Below are positions 8,990-16,994 of a stretch of DNA of 64,000 bases, piece by piece. The stretch spans positions 124,001-188,000 of the forward strand of contig NZ_JALPNU010000006.1 in the NCBI RefSeq assembly GCF_030851345.1, in the 5' to 3' direction. A program made the translations under genes and the position numbers. The notes beneath the pieces were generated by a model, which was not told the DNA's origin, did no database searches, and was given only the letters and a program-made list of their open reading frames with translations. This DNA comes from Marinifilum sp. D714. Lineage in GTDB: Bacteria > Bacteroidota > Bacteroidia > Bacteroidales > Marinifilaceae. Each line of letters starts with the position of its first letter. Position 1 is the first letter of the stretch.

Positions 8990-9020
8990 CAAATATAACA
9001 ATTCAAATAGTGTAGCCAAA
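8990..9020 (-). promoter_or_regulatory. Promoter of the acetyltransferase/racemase unit
   Basis: On the minus strand TTTG (9020-9017), exactly 19 nt, then TATATTTG (8997-8990), a full match to the Bacteroidota -33/-7 consensus (TTTG, TAnnTTTG). It lies 33 nt upstream of the chosen start codon at 8956. Confidence 0.75.
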
Positions 9021-9194
9021 ATATTTACTAAAACTTATAGACATTAATTAAACTTCCATAACACTCATATACGCCTCTTTACATGACTATTAAATACAAC
9101 AAAACTCCTTTTGCATTATTTCAAAAAACTTATATCTTTAATTTCCTGTAAGCATTTTGTTTGCACAGAACTATTTTTATAAAATTCGTGACCA

Positions 9195-9341
9195 ATGAGC
9201 TATCATTTAGGATTAATTTATAAGGATTCACTTTGGAAAAAGTGGAAAAAAGATCAGAATATAAAAAAGGAAAATTCGATAAAGAAAAAGACTACAAATA
9301 AAGCTCAAAGCTCTTCTTCAAAGCAAAATGAAAAACTTTAA
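9195..9341 (+). CDS. Possible small basic protein (48 aa)
   Basis: An ATG at 9195 opens a 48-codon frame ending at TAA 9339-9341. The product starts M-S-Y-H-L-G-L-I-Y-K-D-S-L-W and then becomes very rich in Lys, Asn and Ser, so it is likely disordered and nucleic-acid- or membrane-binding if real. It has no recognised family. It runs divergently from the acetyltransferase promoter and upstream of a terminator at 9631, which fits a short plus-strand transcript. Coding status is uncertain because the composition is close to that of the AT-rich background. Confidence 0.35.
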   Translation: MSYHLGLIYKDSLWKKWKKDQNIKKENSIKKKTTNKAQSSSSKQNEKL

Positions 9342-9630
9342 TCAAATTATTAATAACATACCTGAATCATATGGCTGCACTTGTATTCTTCATTATGGAA
9401 ATCATAAAGGTAATTGCAACATTCTAACTGGCTTTTTTTAGTAGTCGTTATAATACAAGTAACTTATAAAATAAAAGCTTGGGGGATTCTAATAACATTT
9501 ACATTGCTTTTAATAAGCATATCGGCATGCAGAAATCACATAGCTTGCGATTTATATCACATTCACTTTATTTCTTTTATATATTTACTCAATATCTCAC
9601 TCTTTACCTTATCGATTTTGAAGAGGGTAA
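9342..9630. other. Intergenic stretch with one 18-codon frame
   Basis: No convincing gene. ATG at 9371 opens a very short hydrophobic frame (M-A-A-L-V-F-F-I-M-E-I-I-K-V-I-A-T-F, stop 9425-9427) on the plus strand. A further frame begins only with TTG and would run through the terminator at 9631, so it is not called. The stretch could be the 3' part of a small RNA or small-peptide transcript starting near 9150-9195. Confidence 0.3.
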
Positions 9631-9661
9631 AAAAAAAGAGGTCTAATGACCTCTTTTTTTT
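9631..9661. terminator. Bidirectional rho-independent terminator
   Basis: GAGGTC (9638-9643), loop TAAT, GACCTC (9648-9653), flanked by seven A on one side and eight T on the other. It terminates both the plus-strand small transcript and the minus-strand TPR/BCCT unit. Confidence 0.9.
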
Positions 9662-9736
9662 AAATCTTGGCTTATAAGCCAATATGAAAATTTATATCTA
9701 AAATGATATAACAAGAAAAACCTTATTTATGAGTTT

Positions 9737-10579
9737 TTAATTATTTAATATCAACTCAAATTTACTATTACCTCTTAATTTTTTAAAATGAATCTCCTTA
9801 TCCAACTCATCTATAAATGTCTCAGATAACCCTATCGCTTTTTCAATATCCTTTATTGCTTCATTATCTTTTTCTAAATGAGCATATGCACAAGCTCTTT
9901 GCCAATAGGCCAATGCATATTGATTATCTTTTTCAATTGCTGTATTTGCTAAATTAAGGGCCCACCTAACCTCGCCGATTTCAAGAAGAGCATCAGCCTT
10001 ATACGTCATAGCTTCTACATCACTTGGATTTATATCCAATATCTCATCATAAATTGATATCTTCTCCTCTTCACTTTTCTCAATCCCAGCTCTCATCCAT
10101 AATGAATGAATGGAGTTAGTTGTACTAATCTTCTTTTGCGTATCTACAATAATTTCAGATCTTTCCTTTGCTTGATTTTCTATTGCATTCAATCTCTTTT
10201 CATAATCAGCCGTAAGCTGTTGAATTTTAGCTCCAGTATCTTTTTTAATGGACTTTTTAATATCACTTAGAGACTTCCATCCTAATAACACAAGCAATGA
10301 TGCTGCAGCAGTAATTATATAGAAAATATTATTTATCGTACTTGTTGTGTAATTTATTGCTCTATCAGATGACTCAAGCTTTGCATCTGCAAGTTTCTCG
10401 GCTACATATTTTTTTAGCTCAAGATTTTCCTGGCGCAAACTTTTTAATTCATCTAATATATACCTTTCTATAAATGGCTTAAACATCGGTTGATCAAGCG
10501 AATCAATTTTCACAACTTTTTCTTCTCCAACTGCTTTAAAAGAAACAAACAAAACAATTAATAAAAATAAATTCTTCAT
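9737..10579 (-). CDS. Membrane-anchored TPR protein with coiled coil
   Basis: 280 residues from the ATG at 10579 (M-K-N-L-F-L-L-I-V-L), chosen because it starts a clean signal peptide; a frame 17 codons longer would add a non-hydrophobic extension. Order: signal peptide (1-20), Glu/Lys-rich helix, a transmembrane helix (N-N-I-F-Y-I-I-T-A-A-A-S-L-L-V-L-L-G, about 85-105), a coiled coil (about 110-155), then about three TPR-like units with A-L-L-E-I-G-E and A-Y-W-Q-R-A-C-A-Y-A-H-L. This predicts a scaffold with the TPR part in the cytoplasm or periplasm. It lies 76 bp after the BCCT transporter gene and may be the last gene of the porin-BCCT unit. Its role is unknown. Confidence 0.75.
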   Translation of the reverse strand: MKNLFLLIVLFVSFKAVGEEKVVKIDSLDQPMFKPFIERYILDELKSLRQENLELKKYVAEKLADAKLESSDRAINYTTSTINNIFYIITAAASLLVLLGWKSLSDIKKSIKKDTGAKIQQLTADYEKRLNAIENQAKERSEIIVDTQKKISTTNSIHSLWMRAGIEKSEEEKISIYDEILDINPSDVEAMTYKADALLEIGEVRWALNLANTAIEKDNQYALAYWQRACAYAHLEKDNEAIKDIEKAIGLSETFIDELDKEIHFKKLRGNSKFELILNN

Positions 10580-10655
10580 ACATCTTTTAAATAACTGAAT
10601 TTCCATCAATAAATTTGAAACACGCCCCATTAAAATAAGTACTATATAATCCTAA

Positions 10656-12272
10656 TTAGCTTGCCTTAGCATTATTTACACTATAATCCTTTTTTAAGGA
10701 TTTTAATAAGCTATAACACAACACCAAAAGCAGTATTGCGAAGGGCAAACCTGTAAGTATGGTTGCCGTTTGCAAGGCAGATAAGCCACCTCCAATCAGC
10801 AATATAATTGCAATCAAACCTTCCATTGAGGCCCAAAATATTTTTTGTCCAACAGGAGCATCCAGCTTTCCTCCAGATGTTAATGTATCAACCACCATGG
10901 AGCCACTATCGGATGAAGTAACAAAGAAACATGCTACCAAGATAACTGTTAGCAATGATGATATAAATGGAAATGGGTACTGCTCCAACAAATGGTAAAT
11001 GGCTGTAGCAATATTGGCGTTTACTGCTTCTGATATTTGAGTATTTCCCAACAGTTCCTGATAAATGGCACTTCCTCCGAATACAGAAATCCATAAAAAG
11101 GTCAGCAGTGCTGGCACAAAAAGTACGCCCAAAACAAATTCACGAATGGTTCTTCCTTTGGATATACGAGCAATAAAAATACCTACAAATGGCGACCATG
11201 CAATCCACCATGCCCAATAGAATATGGTCCAAGAATTTTGCCAATGAGTCCCTTCTTTTGCACCCATATATGATTCGGTCCAAAAACTTAACTCCATAAA
11301 GTTACTTAGGTAATAACCTAAATTTTGAACAAATGTCTTCAATAAAAATGCAGTTGGACCAATCAACAATACAAACAATAGCAGTATAAGCGCAAGGCGC
11401 AAATTAATCTCACTTAAACGTCGAATACCTTTATCAAGGCCTAAAATTAGAGAAAGTGTAGCAAATAAGGTAATTACAGAAATCAAACCAATTTGCCAAG
11501 TTGCCCCATACTCTATATCAAACAAATAGGTTAAACCTGCGTTTACCTGCTGCACCCCAAAACCTAAAGAAGTAGCCAATCCAAATAGGGTAGCAATAAC
11601 CGATACAATATCAATAATATCCCCAATTGGTCCGTAAATTTTTTCTCCAAACAAAGGGTAAAACACAGAACGAATGGTAAGTGGCAATTTTTTATTAAAT
11701 GTAAAATATGCAAGAGCCAATCCTACAATAGCATACACACCCCAAGCATGAAACCCCCAATGCAAAAAAGTAACTCCCATGGCTGATTTCGCCGAGGCAA
11801 CCCCTTTCATCGCAAAAGGATTGTTATCAAAGTGGAAAACTGGTTCAGCAACTCCCCAAAACAACAAACCAATCCCCATACCTGCACTAAACAACATCGC
11901 AAACCACGATGTCATCTTGAATTCAGGTTTTGCATCCTGACCTCCCAAACGGATATTTCCAAATTTTCCAAATCCCAAAAACAGGGCAAAACCAAGAAAA
12001 ACATTCATTAGCAGAACAAACAACCATCCCACATTATTAGACAAAATAGTTTGTGTATTTGAGAACCAAGTTGCCATTGGCTTTCCTACAATTAAAGTAG
12101 TTGCAACTAATGCAAATACGACCAAAAAAGAAGTAATAAATACCGTACCATTGGCCTTTATTCCTAAAAAAGATTTACGGTCTGAACGAACATATACCTT
12201 TTCTTCACCAGCATTAATTGATATCGATCTTACTTTATCATTTATTTTATCAATCTTTCTTTTTAATCCCAT
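10656..12272 (-). CDS. BCCT family betaine/choline/carnitine transporter
   Basis: Inner-membrane importer for quaternary amines such as glycine betaine or choline, about 12 helices in 538 residues. Family marks are G-M-G-I-G-L-L-F-W-G-V-A-E-P in helix 3, H-W-G-F-H-A-W, the Trp-rich F-Y-W-A-W-W-I-A-W-S-P-F-V-G stretch of the substrate box, and F-F-V-T-S-S-D-S-G-S. The G-M-G-I-G motif is the one found in Na+-coupled members such as BetP. Start ATG at 12272 (M-G-L-K-R-K-I) avoids the overlap with the upstream gene that a start 17 codons earlier would create. It follows the outer-membrane protein gene by 31 bp, so the pair likely passes substrate across both membranes. Transport may serve osmoprotection or catabolism. 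Confidence 0.92.
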   Translation of the reverse strand: MGLKRKIDKINDKVRSISINAGEEKVYVRSDRKSFLGIKANGTVFITSFLVVFALVATTLIVGKPMATWFSNTQTILSNNVGWLFVLLMNVFLGFALFLGFGKFGNIRLGGQDAKPEFKMTSWFAMLFSAGMGIGLLFWGVAEPVFHFDNNPFAMKGVASAKSAMGVTFLHWGFHAWGVYAIVGLALAYFTFNKKLPLTIRSVFYPLFGEKIYGPIGDIIDIVSVIATLFGLATSLGFGVQQVNAGLTYLFDIEYGATWQIGLISVITLFATLSLILGLDKGIRRLSEINLRLALILLLFVLLIGPTAFLLKTFVQNLGYYLSNFMELSFWTESYMGAKEGTHWQNSWTIFYWAWWIAWSPFVGIFIARISKGRTIREFVLGVLFVPALLTFLWISVFGGSAIYQELLGNTQISEAVNANIATAIYHLLEQYPFPFISSLLTVILVACFFVTSSDSGSMVVDTLTSGGKLDAPVGQKIFWASMEGLIAIILLIGGGLSALQTATILTGLPFAILLLVLCYSLLKSLKKDYSVNNAKAS

Positions 12273-12303
12273 ATCAATATATATTCTTTTTATACAGTAA
12301 CTT

Positions 12304-13467
12304 TTAAAAATAATATCCCACATTCACATTAAACCATGAGTGCCATTCCGGATTTGCAGCTCCTCTACCAAAACCATACTCGTTGGCGGATTCTCCAAAT
12401 GCACCCCATGGACCTAACCAATCCTGATTTTTGCCTGATGCATAATCGATATAAGTATAAATCGGACCGGCTTTCACCATCATCCCCAATACATTCATTT
12501 GGGTATCGTTGAATTGGGAATTGCCTTTTTTCATGTAATTATAATTGTCATACACTTGCACCGATTCAATTGGTCCCCACTCCACGGGTATGGTATAAGC
12601 AATTCCTCCACATACAATACTTGCTTCGCTGGCAATATCGTAGGTGTAATTGTAGGCAGCCATCTTTATCAAATCATTATCGGCACCTTTATAATCGTAT
12701 CGGGTTATCTCAAACTTCACATCCAATCTTTCATCTTTAAGAAAACGACCATGGTAATGAAGAGCGAAGGCATTGTAGTGATAATTTTTATCTTCTACAT
12801 GATTTCTGTATCGAGCCAACTGTGCCGACAAACCAATTTCCTGATTGTTGAATTTTCGGGCTACACGAATGTTGAATTGCCCATTCTCTTCATTATCGCC
12901 AGCCAAATCGTAAGAGTATCTTGCCAAATCAACCGCATTTCCTGCCGATCCGTTTGAAAAGGTTGTCCACGACCTACCTCCCTCAGCATTCTTATAAAAT
13001 GCAAAGGCAAAGTTCCACTTGTTCGTATCGAACACATACTTTAATCCTGTATCGTAATCATCTTCCAGTCCCACGTAGTATGGTAGATTAAAGAACCATG
13101 AGTGTGAAGCAAATGGCTGAATGCCAAATGGAACTTGATGTACTCCCAACTCCAAATGTGACTTCTCATTGAAATTATAGCCAATAAACCCATGATGTAG
13201 CATACCTCCACCAAATTCTGATGGATAGAAACGATATTCAGCATCTAGGTATAATTTTTCATACCTTGCTTTGGCATTCAAACGAAAAACATCAAGCACA
13301 GCATCTCCGCCAACGTCCTTGTTGTTTTCATCCCAATCTTTGTATCTGAAGTTAAATCGAAGGGCTCCTCCTATCTTAACATCCTTTATTTTTTGAGCTT
13401 GTGTAACATTAGCAATCACTATAAATGCCAACATTAATTTAAATCTTCTTAAGAGATTTTCTTTCAT
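12304..13467 (-). CDS. Outer-membrane beta-barrel protein (porin-like)
   Basis: 387 residues with a signal peptide (M-L-A-F-I-V-I-A-N-V-T-Q-A-Q) and then alternating amphipathic strands with many aromatic residues. It ends in V-N-V-G-Y-Y-F, the C-terminal aromatic signature of barrel proteins handled by the BAM machinery. It resembles the phosphate-selective-porin-like proteins of Bacteroidota, but the substrate is not readable. It is the first gene of the unit with the BCCT transporter (31 bp) and has a promoter match at 13558-13588. The likely role is an outer-membrane channel for the solute taken up by the transporter. Confidence 0.8.
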   Translation of the reverse strand: MKENLLRRFKLMLAFIVIANVTQAQKIKDVKIGGALRFNFRYKDWDENNKDVGGDAVLDVFRLNAKARYEKLYLDAEYRFYPSEFGGGMLHHGFIGYNFNEKSHLELGVHQVPFGIQPFASHSWFFNLPYYVGLEDDYDTGLKYVFDTNKWNFAFAFYKNAEGGRSWTTFSNGSAGNAVDLARYSYDLAGDNEENGQFNIRVARKFNNQEIGLSAQLARYRNHVEDKNYHYNAFALHYHGRFLKDERLDVKFEITRYDYKGADNDLIKMAAYNYTYDIASEASIVCGGIAYTIPVEWGPIESVQVYDNYNYMKKGNSQFNDTQMNVLGMMVKAGPIYTYIDYASGKNQDWLGPWGAFGESANEYGFGRGAANPEWHSWFNVNVGYYF

Positions 13468-13557
13468 AATTCAAGTTTACCTTTTCCAATCCTCAACTAC
13501 CTATCTCTTGACCACATGAAATAAAGAACAAATAGCACAGATTTAGTTTCTGCGCGA

Positions 13558-13588
13558 CAAATCTATAAGAAATTTTATTTCTACACAA
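13558..13588 (-). promoter_or_regulatory. Promoter of the porin/BCCT unit
   Basis: On the minus strand TTG (13588-13586), 20 nt, then TAGATTTG (13565-13558), matching TAnnTTTG. It lies about 90 nt upstream of the porin start. The remainder of 13468-13930 holds no gene that I can support. Confidence 0.55.
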
Positions 13589-13930
13589 CACAATTGTCGT
13601 ATAACACACCATATAGAATCCACAAACTAAATATTAAGTGCTGTTTTTATGCCAGTTACAAACCATCTCCATTTGTTCAATTTAAATTACCCACTTTCAT
13701 CCCCACCTATTAATTCGTGTAAAACCGTTTTCCTCTCCCAATTTAAATAGGTGATCGATACCGATTAATCACTAGTTTCAATAGCCATCCCTTAGGTTTA
13801 CATGCTCCTGGTTAAATGATATAGATATAAAAGAATCATTGGAACTGAGTAAAATGGATTGTTATTTTAAGATTCAGCAAGACATTTGAAGAAATCAATA
13901 TTAGTTGCGTTAAAATTAAGGCACAAAAAA

Positions 13931-13952
13931 AGCCATCACATTCATGATGGCT
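13931..13952 (-). terminator. Rho-independent terminator of the MarR gene
   Basis: AGCCATCA (13931-13938), loop CATTCA, TGATGGCT (13945-13952). On the minus strand it is followed by TTTTTTG. It sits 21 bp past the MarR stop codon. Confidence 0.88.
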
Positions 13953-13973
13953 TATTCATATCATTATTTTATT

Positions 13974-14483
13974 CTATATATCCAGATTTTCTTCTTCCGA
14001 GTTCAATTCCTCTTTAATGATATCCTCTGCAGTAAGTAACGGCGAAGCTTCTAATTCTTCAATCTCAAGCATGTTTACAAGAATCTCCAGTGTCTCTTCA
14101 ATTCTTTCCAAATCCGTATCGGGAATCTTCTTCAATTTCACAGCCAGTCGCTGCTGTAGTAAATCTGGAGTATTCTTAAGTAACTGATCTCCCAAAGATG
14201 TTAAGGCAATCACGGTAGTTCTTCGGTCTCCGGCTTTTGGCAAGCGAGCAAGAAACCCCTTTTTCTCCAATCGGCCGATAATTCCTGTTACTGTACTTGA
14301 GTTTAGGTTTAGATGTGCACGGATAGATTTTTGAGTAGCCTGATAGGTTGGTGAACTCTTTAAATACTCCAGACATAAAATCTGTGGGATGCTTACTCCA
14401 TGATCCTTCTGAATCTTTTTAGACTCGAGATTAATCGATCGAACAATTCTTCTGATTTTAATAATAATATTCTTGTAATCCAT
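13974..14483 (-). CDS. MarR family transcriptional regulator
   Basis: 169-residue dimeric winged-helix repressor or activator. The recognition part reads S-S-T-V-T-G-I-I-G-R-L-E-K-K-G-F and the wing K-A-G-D-R-R-T-T-V-I-A-L-T, standard for the family. An acidic tail (E-E-L-N-S-E-E-E-N-L) extends past the usual C-terminal helix. It is transcribed alone, with a -7 match at 14517-14524 and a terminator at 13931. It lies directly upstream of, and in the same orientation as, the porin/BCCT unit. MarR-type regulators such as EctR-like proteins often control osmolyte genes, so control of that unit is a reasonable guess. Confidence 0.85.
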   Translation of the reverse strand: MDYKNIIIKIRRIVRSINLESKKIQKDHGVSIPQILCLEYLKSSPTYQATQKSIRAHLNLNSSTVTGIIGRLEKKGFLARLPKAGDRRTTVIALTSLGDQLLKNTPDLLQQRLAVKLKKIPDTDLERIEETLEILVNMLEIEELEASPLLTAEDIIKEELNSEEENLDI

Positions 14484-14902
14484 ATAAATCTAATGTTAGA
14501 AACTCTGATTCGGTTACAAAAGTAAGCAATCCTGCACAATTATTGAATACTACTTATTGTAAGGTTTTATTTTTTTGCATACTGCAAACGGAAATATTGC
14601 CTTGAAAGCAAATAAATGAATATCAAACACCAGTAGAATCAAACTTTCATATTACCCAACATACAATATGACTCTTATAAAAACAAACATTTTTATTGAA
14701 TAACAAAGGTAGCAAACGGATGCAGCCTTTTTTATTATTAGTTCCATATAACTATAAGGCATTACCTCCAATAGTTACAACTATACACTTCTTATAGCAG
14801 TAACTATAAGCAATCCATAATTAGCACTATAATATGCCAATAATTTAAAAAACAGCTACAGTCGCACACCATAAACTGGCAAATTAATTTATCGCTTCCA
14901 CA
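14484..14902. other. Intergenic region with MarR -7 element
   Basis: On the minus strand TACTTTTG (14524-14517) fits the -7 consensus TAnnTTTG, 34 nt upstream of the MarR start; a good -33 box is not visible. The rest, up to the broken gene ending at 14903, is AT-rich and shows no gene or repeat. Confidence 0.4.
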
Positions 14903-15337
14903 CTATTTTCTTTCAACATAGAAATGGTGGCGAGCATGCAATGTATTTCCAGTGGCATCTGTCACATAGATATGAAATTTGTAATTTCCGGGTATGGCCT
15001 TGTTATTCACTTTTAATTTAAAGCTTAAAAACTCTTCTTGCTTACAACAAATTATTTCTTCATTGGTAAACGATTCATTAATAGAAGAACTGAAATATTC
15101 CTAACAGTTTAATTTCGAAAGTCCTCCCTTTTCCAAATGCATTTGATAAAATCTCAATTTTCTATCTGCGGTAAGCAATATTTCAAAAGTTAGAGTATTG
15201 CTTTGAAGTACAGTATTGTATGGAAGTGGACTTAAAAATTGAATACTATTTTTAAGTTTTTCCTTATGCTTTTTAGGTTTAACAGCCAATAGCACAGTTG
15301 TTAATAGCATAAACCCTATAAATAGAATACATCTCAT
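14903..15337 (-). pseudogene. Small exported Ig-like protein interrupted by an in-frame TAG
   Basis: ATG at 15337 opens a frame with a signal peptide (M-R-C-I-L-F-I-G-F-M-L-L-T) and a beta-rich segment. Codon 79 is TAG (15103-15101). In the same frame the reading continues for 65 more codons, ending in a typical beta-sandwich close (I-P-G-N-Y-K-F-H-I-Y-V-T-D, then H-H-F-Y-V-E-R-K) and TAG at 14905-14903. The post-stop segment looks like the end of DUF4625/Ig-like Bacteroidota proteins; that family call is tentative. Without the stop the product would be 144 residues, a normal length. Either a recent nonsense mutation, a sequencing error, or two short proteins. Confidence 0.6.
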
Positions 15338-15384
15338 ATTAGAATTAGAGCTTTAATATTTTATGCTGAAGGGTTTAAAAGAGC

Positions 15385-15424
15385 AGAGTACGAGTAGTTG
15401 ATATAGATACTACTCGTTCACTCT
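15385..15424. other. Long stem-loop upstream of the broken gene
   Basis: AGAGTACGAGTAGT (15385-15398) pairs with ACTACTCGT (15409-15417) and ACTCT (15420-15424), a 14-bp stem with a 2-nt bulge. On the minus strand it is followed by CTCTTTTAAA, so it could be a terminator or a leader structure. The stretch 15338-15836 otherwise holds only the terminator at 15755 and no gene. Confidence 0.5.
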
Positions 15425-15754
15425 ACCCCTTTTCATTGTATAATTAATACTAAAATTTAGACATGCTATTATCTAATTTTAGTTTCTTTGCTCACGATTC
15501 TAAGCTGAACCTGAGTCATATCTTAAGTCTCTTTTTAATAATCATATTGCCACTTACTAAAACAAGCTTTTGTACTTTTTCTTTACAGATTCATATCAAT
15601 TGAAAATTAAATCTCTTCTTTTGAAATGAACCTATACTACAGAATAACTTATATTTCAACTCATTAGACATGCTACAGTTAAGGCAACACAATTCTATAT
15701 CAGGTTCATAAAACCCAATACCAGATTGTTTATTTTTTTATGCAAAAACAGATA

Positions 15755-15789
15755 TCAAGGGCAATCGGATCAAGCACAATTGCCCTTGA
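15755..15789 (-). terminator. Terminator of the N-glycan utilisation locus
   Basis: TCAAGGGCAA (15755-15764) pairs with TTGCCCTTGA (15780-15789), a 10-bp perfect stem. On the minus strand it is followed by TATCTGTTTTTG. It lies 48 bp past the stop of the last lipoprotein gene. Confidence 0.75.
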
Positions 15790-15836
15790 ATTTCAGAGTA
15801 TACTTATATAACGAGACAATGTGTTATATGTGTAAT

Positions 15837-16802
15837 TTAAAGGTTAATATTCTGACACAAATGACCGAAGTTCAACTTCTCATTTTTTATGTAGGAGTAC
15901 ACAGCCCAGACCTTATTGCCATCATTTTTGATGATTTCAACAGTAACAGACTCTTTTAAGGTAATGCCTGCAAAGTAAAGATCAATGTCTAACACTCCAT
16001 CAGGTTTAACCCCAACCGACTTGTCACCAGTGAAAAACAACTTATAGTAATAGCCATAACTACTATTCAATCCAATCATGGTCGTTCCATCAACATACGA
16101 GCTTTCTTCACTTAAGTAATACTCGTGCATATCATTGGTGTTAAAGATGTATCGACTCTCTTCATTCGCCATAATCTCTTTCAGTTCTTTTTCATCGTAA
16201 GGAATTGTAGTGGTACGAATGCTTACCGGAATGTCCAATGTTAAACCATATGAATCTGTCAATGTAATTGTTGCCTCTCCTTCTTTTGTAGCTACAAGTA
16301 CAATTTCGCTATCATTTTCAATTGTTGCCGAAACAATTTCACTTTCAACACTCACCTCATAGCCCCCATTACCTTTTGTAATTGGAATTCTCATGGTTTT
16401 GGGATGTCCTAATGGCATTTTAACATTAATTTCTGTTGTTTCAATCTCAAGTACATCGTAAAAAGCCACTACGCCCAACTCTTTGTATTGGCTGTTTTTA
16501 TCAGAGATAATAACAGATGTTCTCCCTCTTGATAAAGCACTCAATTTTACCACATTGCCTTCTAGTTCTACTGCAACAATATCAGGATTAGAAGAAAACA
16601 CATGGTATTCTCCTCCACCCTGTGTAATTTTCACTGTACCCGTATCATCAACTTCCACATCTATAGATGATTTCTCAAGAATCAATTCCGTAACTTCTTC
16701 TGTTGGCTGCACATCAACATCATCATCGTCATCATCGCAAGCAGTAAAGCCTAAAGGCAACACCATAATTAGCAATAACAACAGTTTATTTTGTAATTTC
16801 AT
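15837..16802 (-). CDS. Surface lipoprotein with Ig-like (BIG2-type) domains
   Basis: 321 residues. The signal peptide ends in the lipobox F-T-A-C followed by six Asp, the acidic run typical of Bacteroidota lipoproteins exported to the cell surface. Two repeated beta-sandwich units follow, about 38-115 (L-I-L-E-K-S-S-I-D-V-E-V, with S-S-N-P-D-I-V-A-V and G-R-T-S-V-I-I-S-D) and 120-195 (I-E-T-T-E-I-N-V-K-M, with G-E-A-T-I-T-L-T-D-S). A C-terminal beta-rich domain of unknown type completes it. Last gene of the locus, 192 bp after the endoglycosidase gene. It probably binds glycan or acts as a spacer; no catalytic residues are recognised. Confidence 0.7.
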   Translation of the reverse strand: MKLQNKLLLLLIMVLPLGFTACDDDDDDVDVQPTEEVTELILEKSSIDVEVDDTGTVKITQGGGEYHVFSSNPDIVAVELEGNVVKLSALSRGRTSVIISDKNSQYKELGVVAFYDVLEIETTEINVKMPLGHPKTMRIPITKGNGGYEVSVESEIVSATIENDSEIVLVATKEGEATITLTDSYGLTLDIPVSIRTTTIPYDEKELKEIMANEESRYIFNTNDMHEYYLSEESSYVDGTTMIGLNSSYGYYYKLFFTGDKSVGVKPDGVLDIDLYFAGITLKESVTVEIIKNDGNKVWAVYSYIKNEKLNFGHLCQNINL

Positions 16803-16994
16803 TTGTTTTAATTTAAGATTTTCAATTTCACTCTATAAAACCTTTCATTCCAATGTATTGAAATTGCCATTCGGCTTGTTCTATAGATTCATCATTAAAT
16901 TTTAAAAGCTTCCCCCAACCGTTCTTCGCTGGGAGAAAACTTAAACAATATCAATTTGCTTAAAAAAAGGGTCAAATAAATTCCTTATTTAAGT

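Noticed and set aside
9414-9677. 87-residue plus-strand frame with hydrophobic stretches
   Set aside because: It begins with TTG and runs straight through the bidirectional terminator hairpin at 9631-9661, so its C-terminus is made of terminator sequence.
12499-12957. 152-residue plus-strand frame opposite the outer-membrane barrel gene
   Set aside because: Antisense to a full-length barrel gene with signal peptide and C-terminal aromatic residue; no initiation signal.
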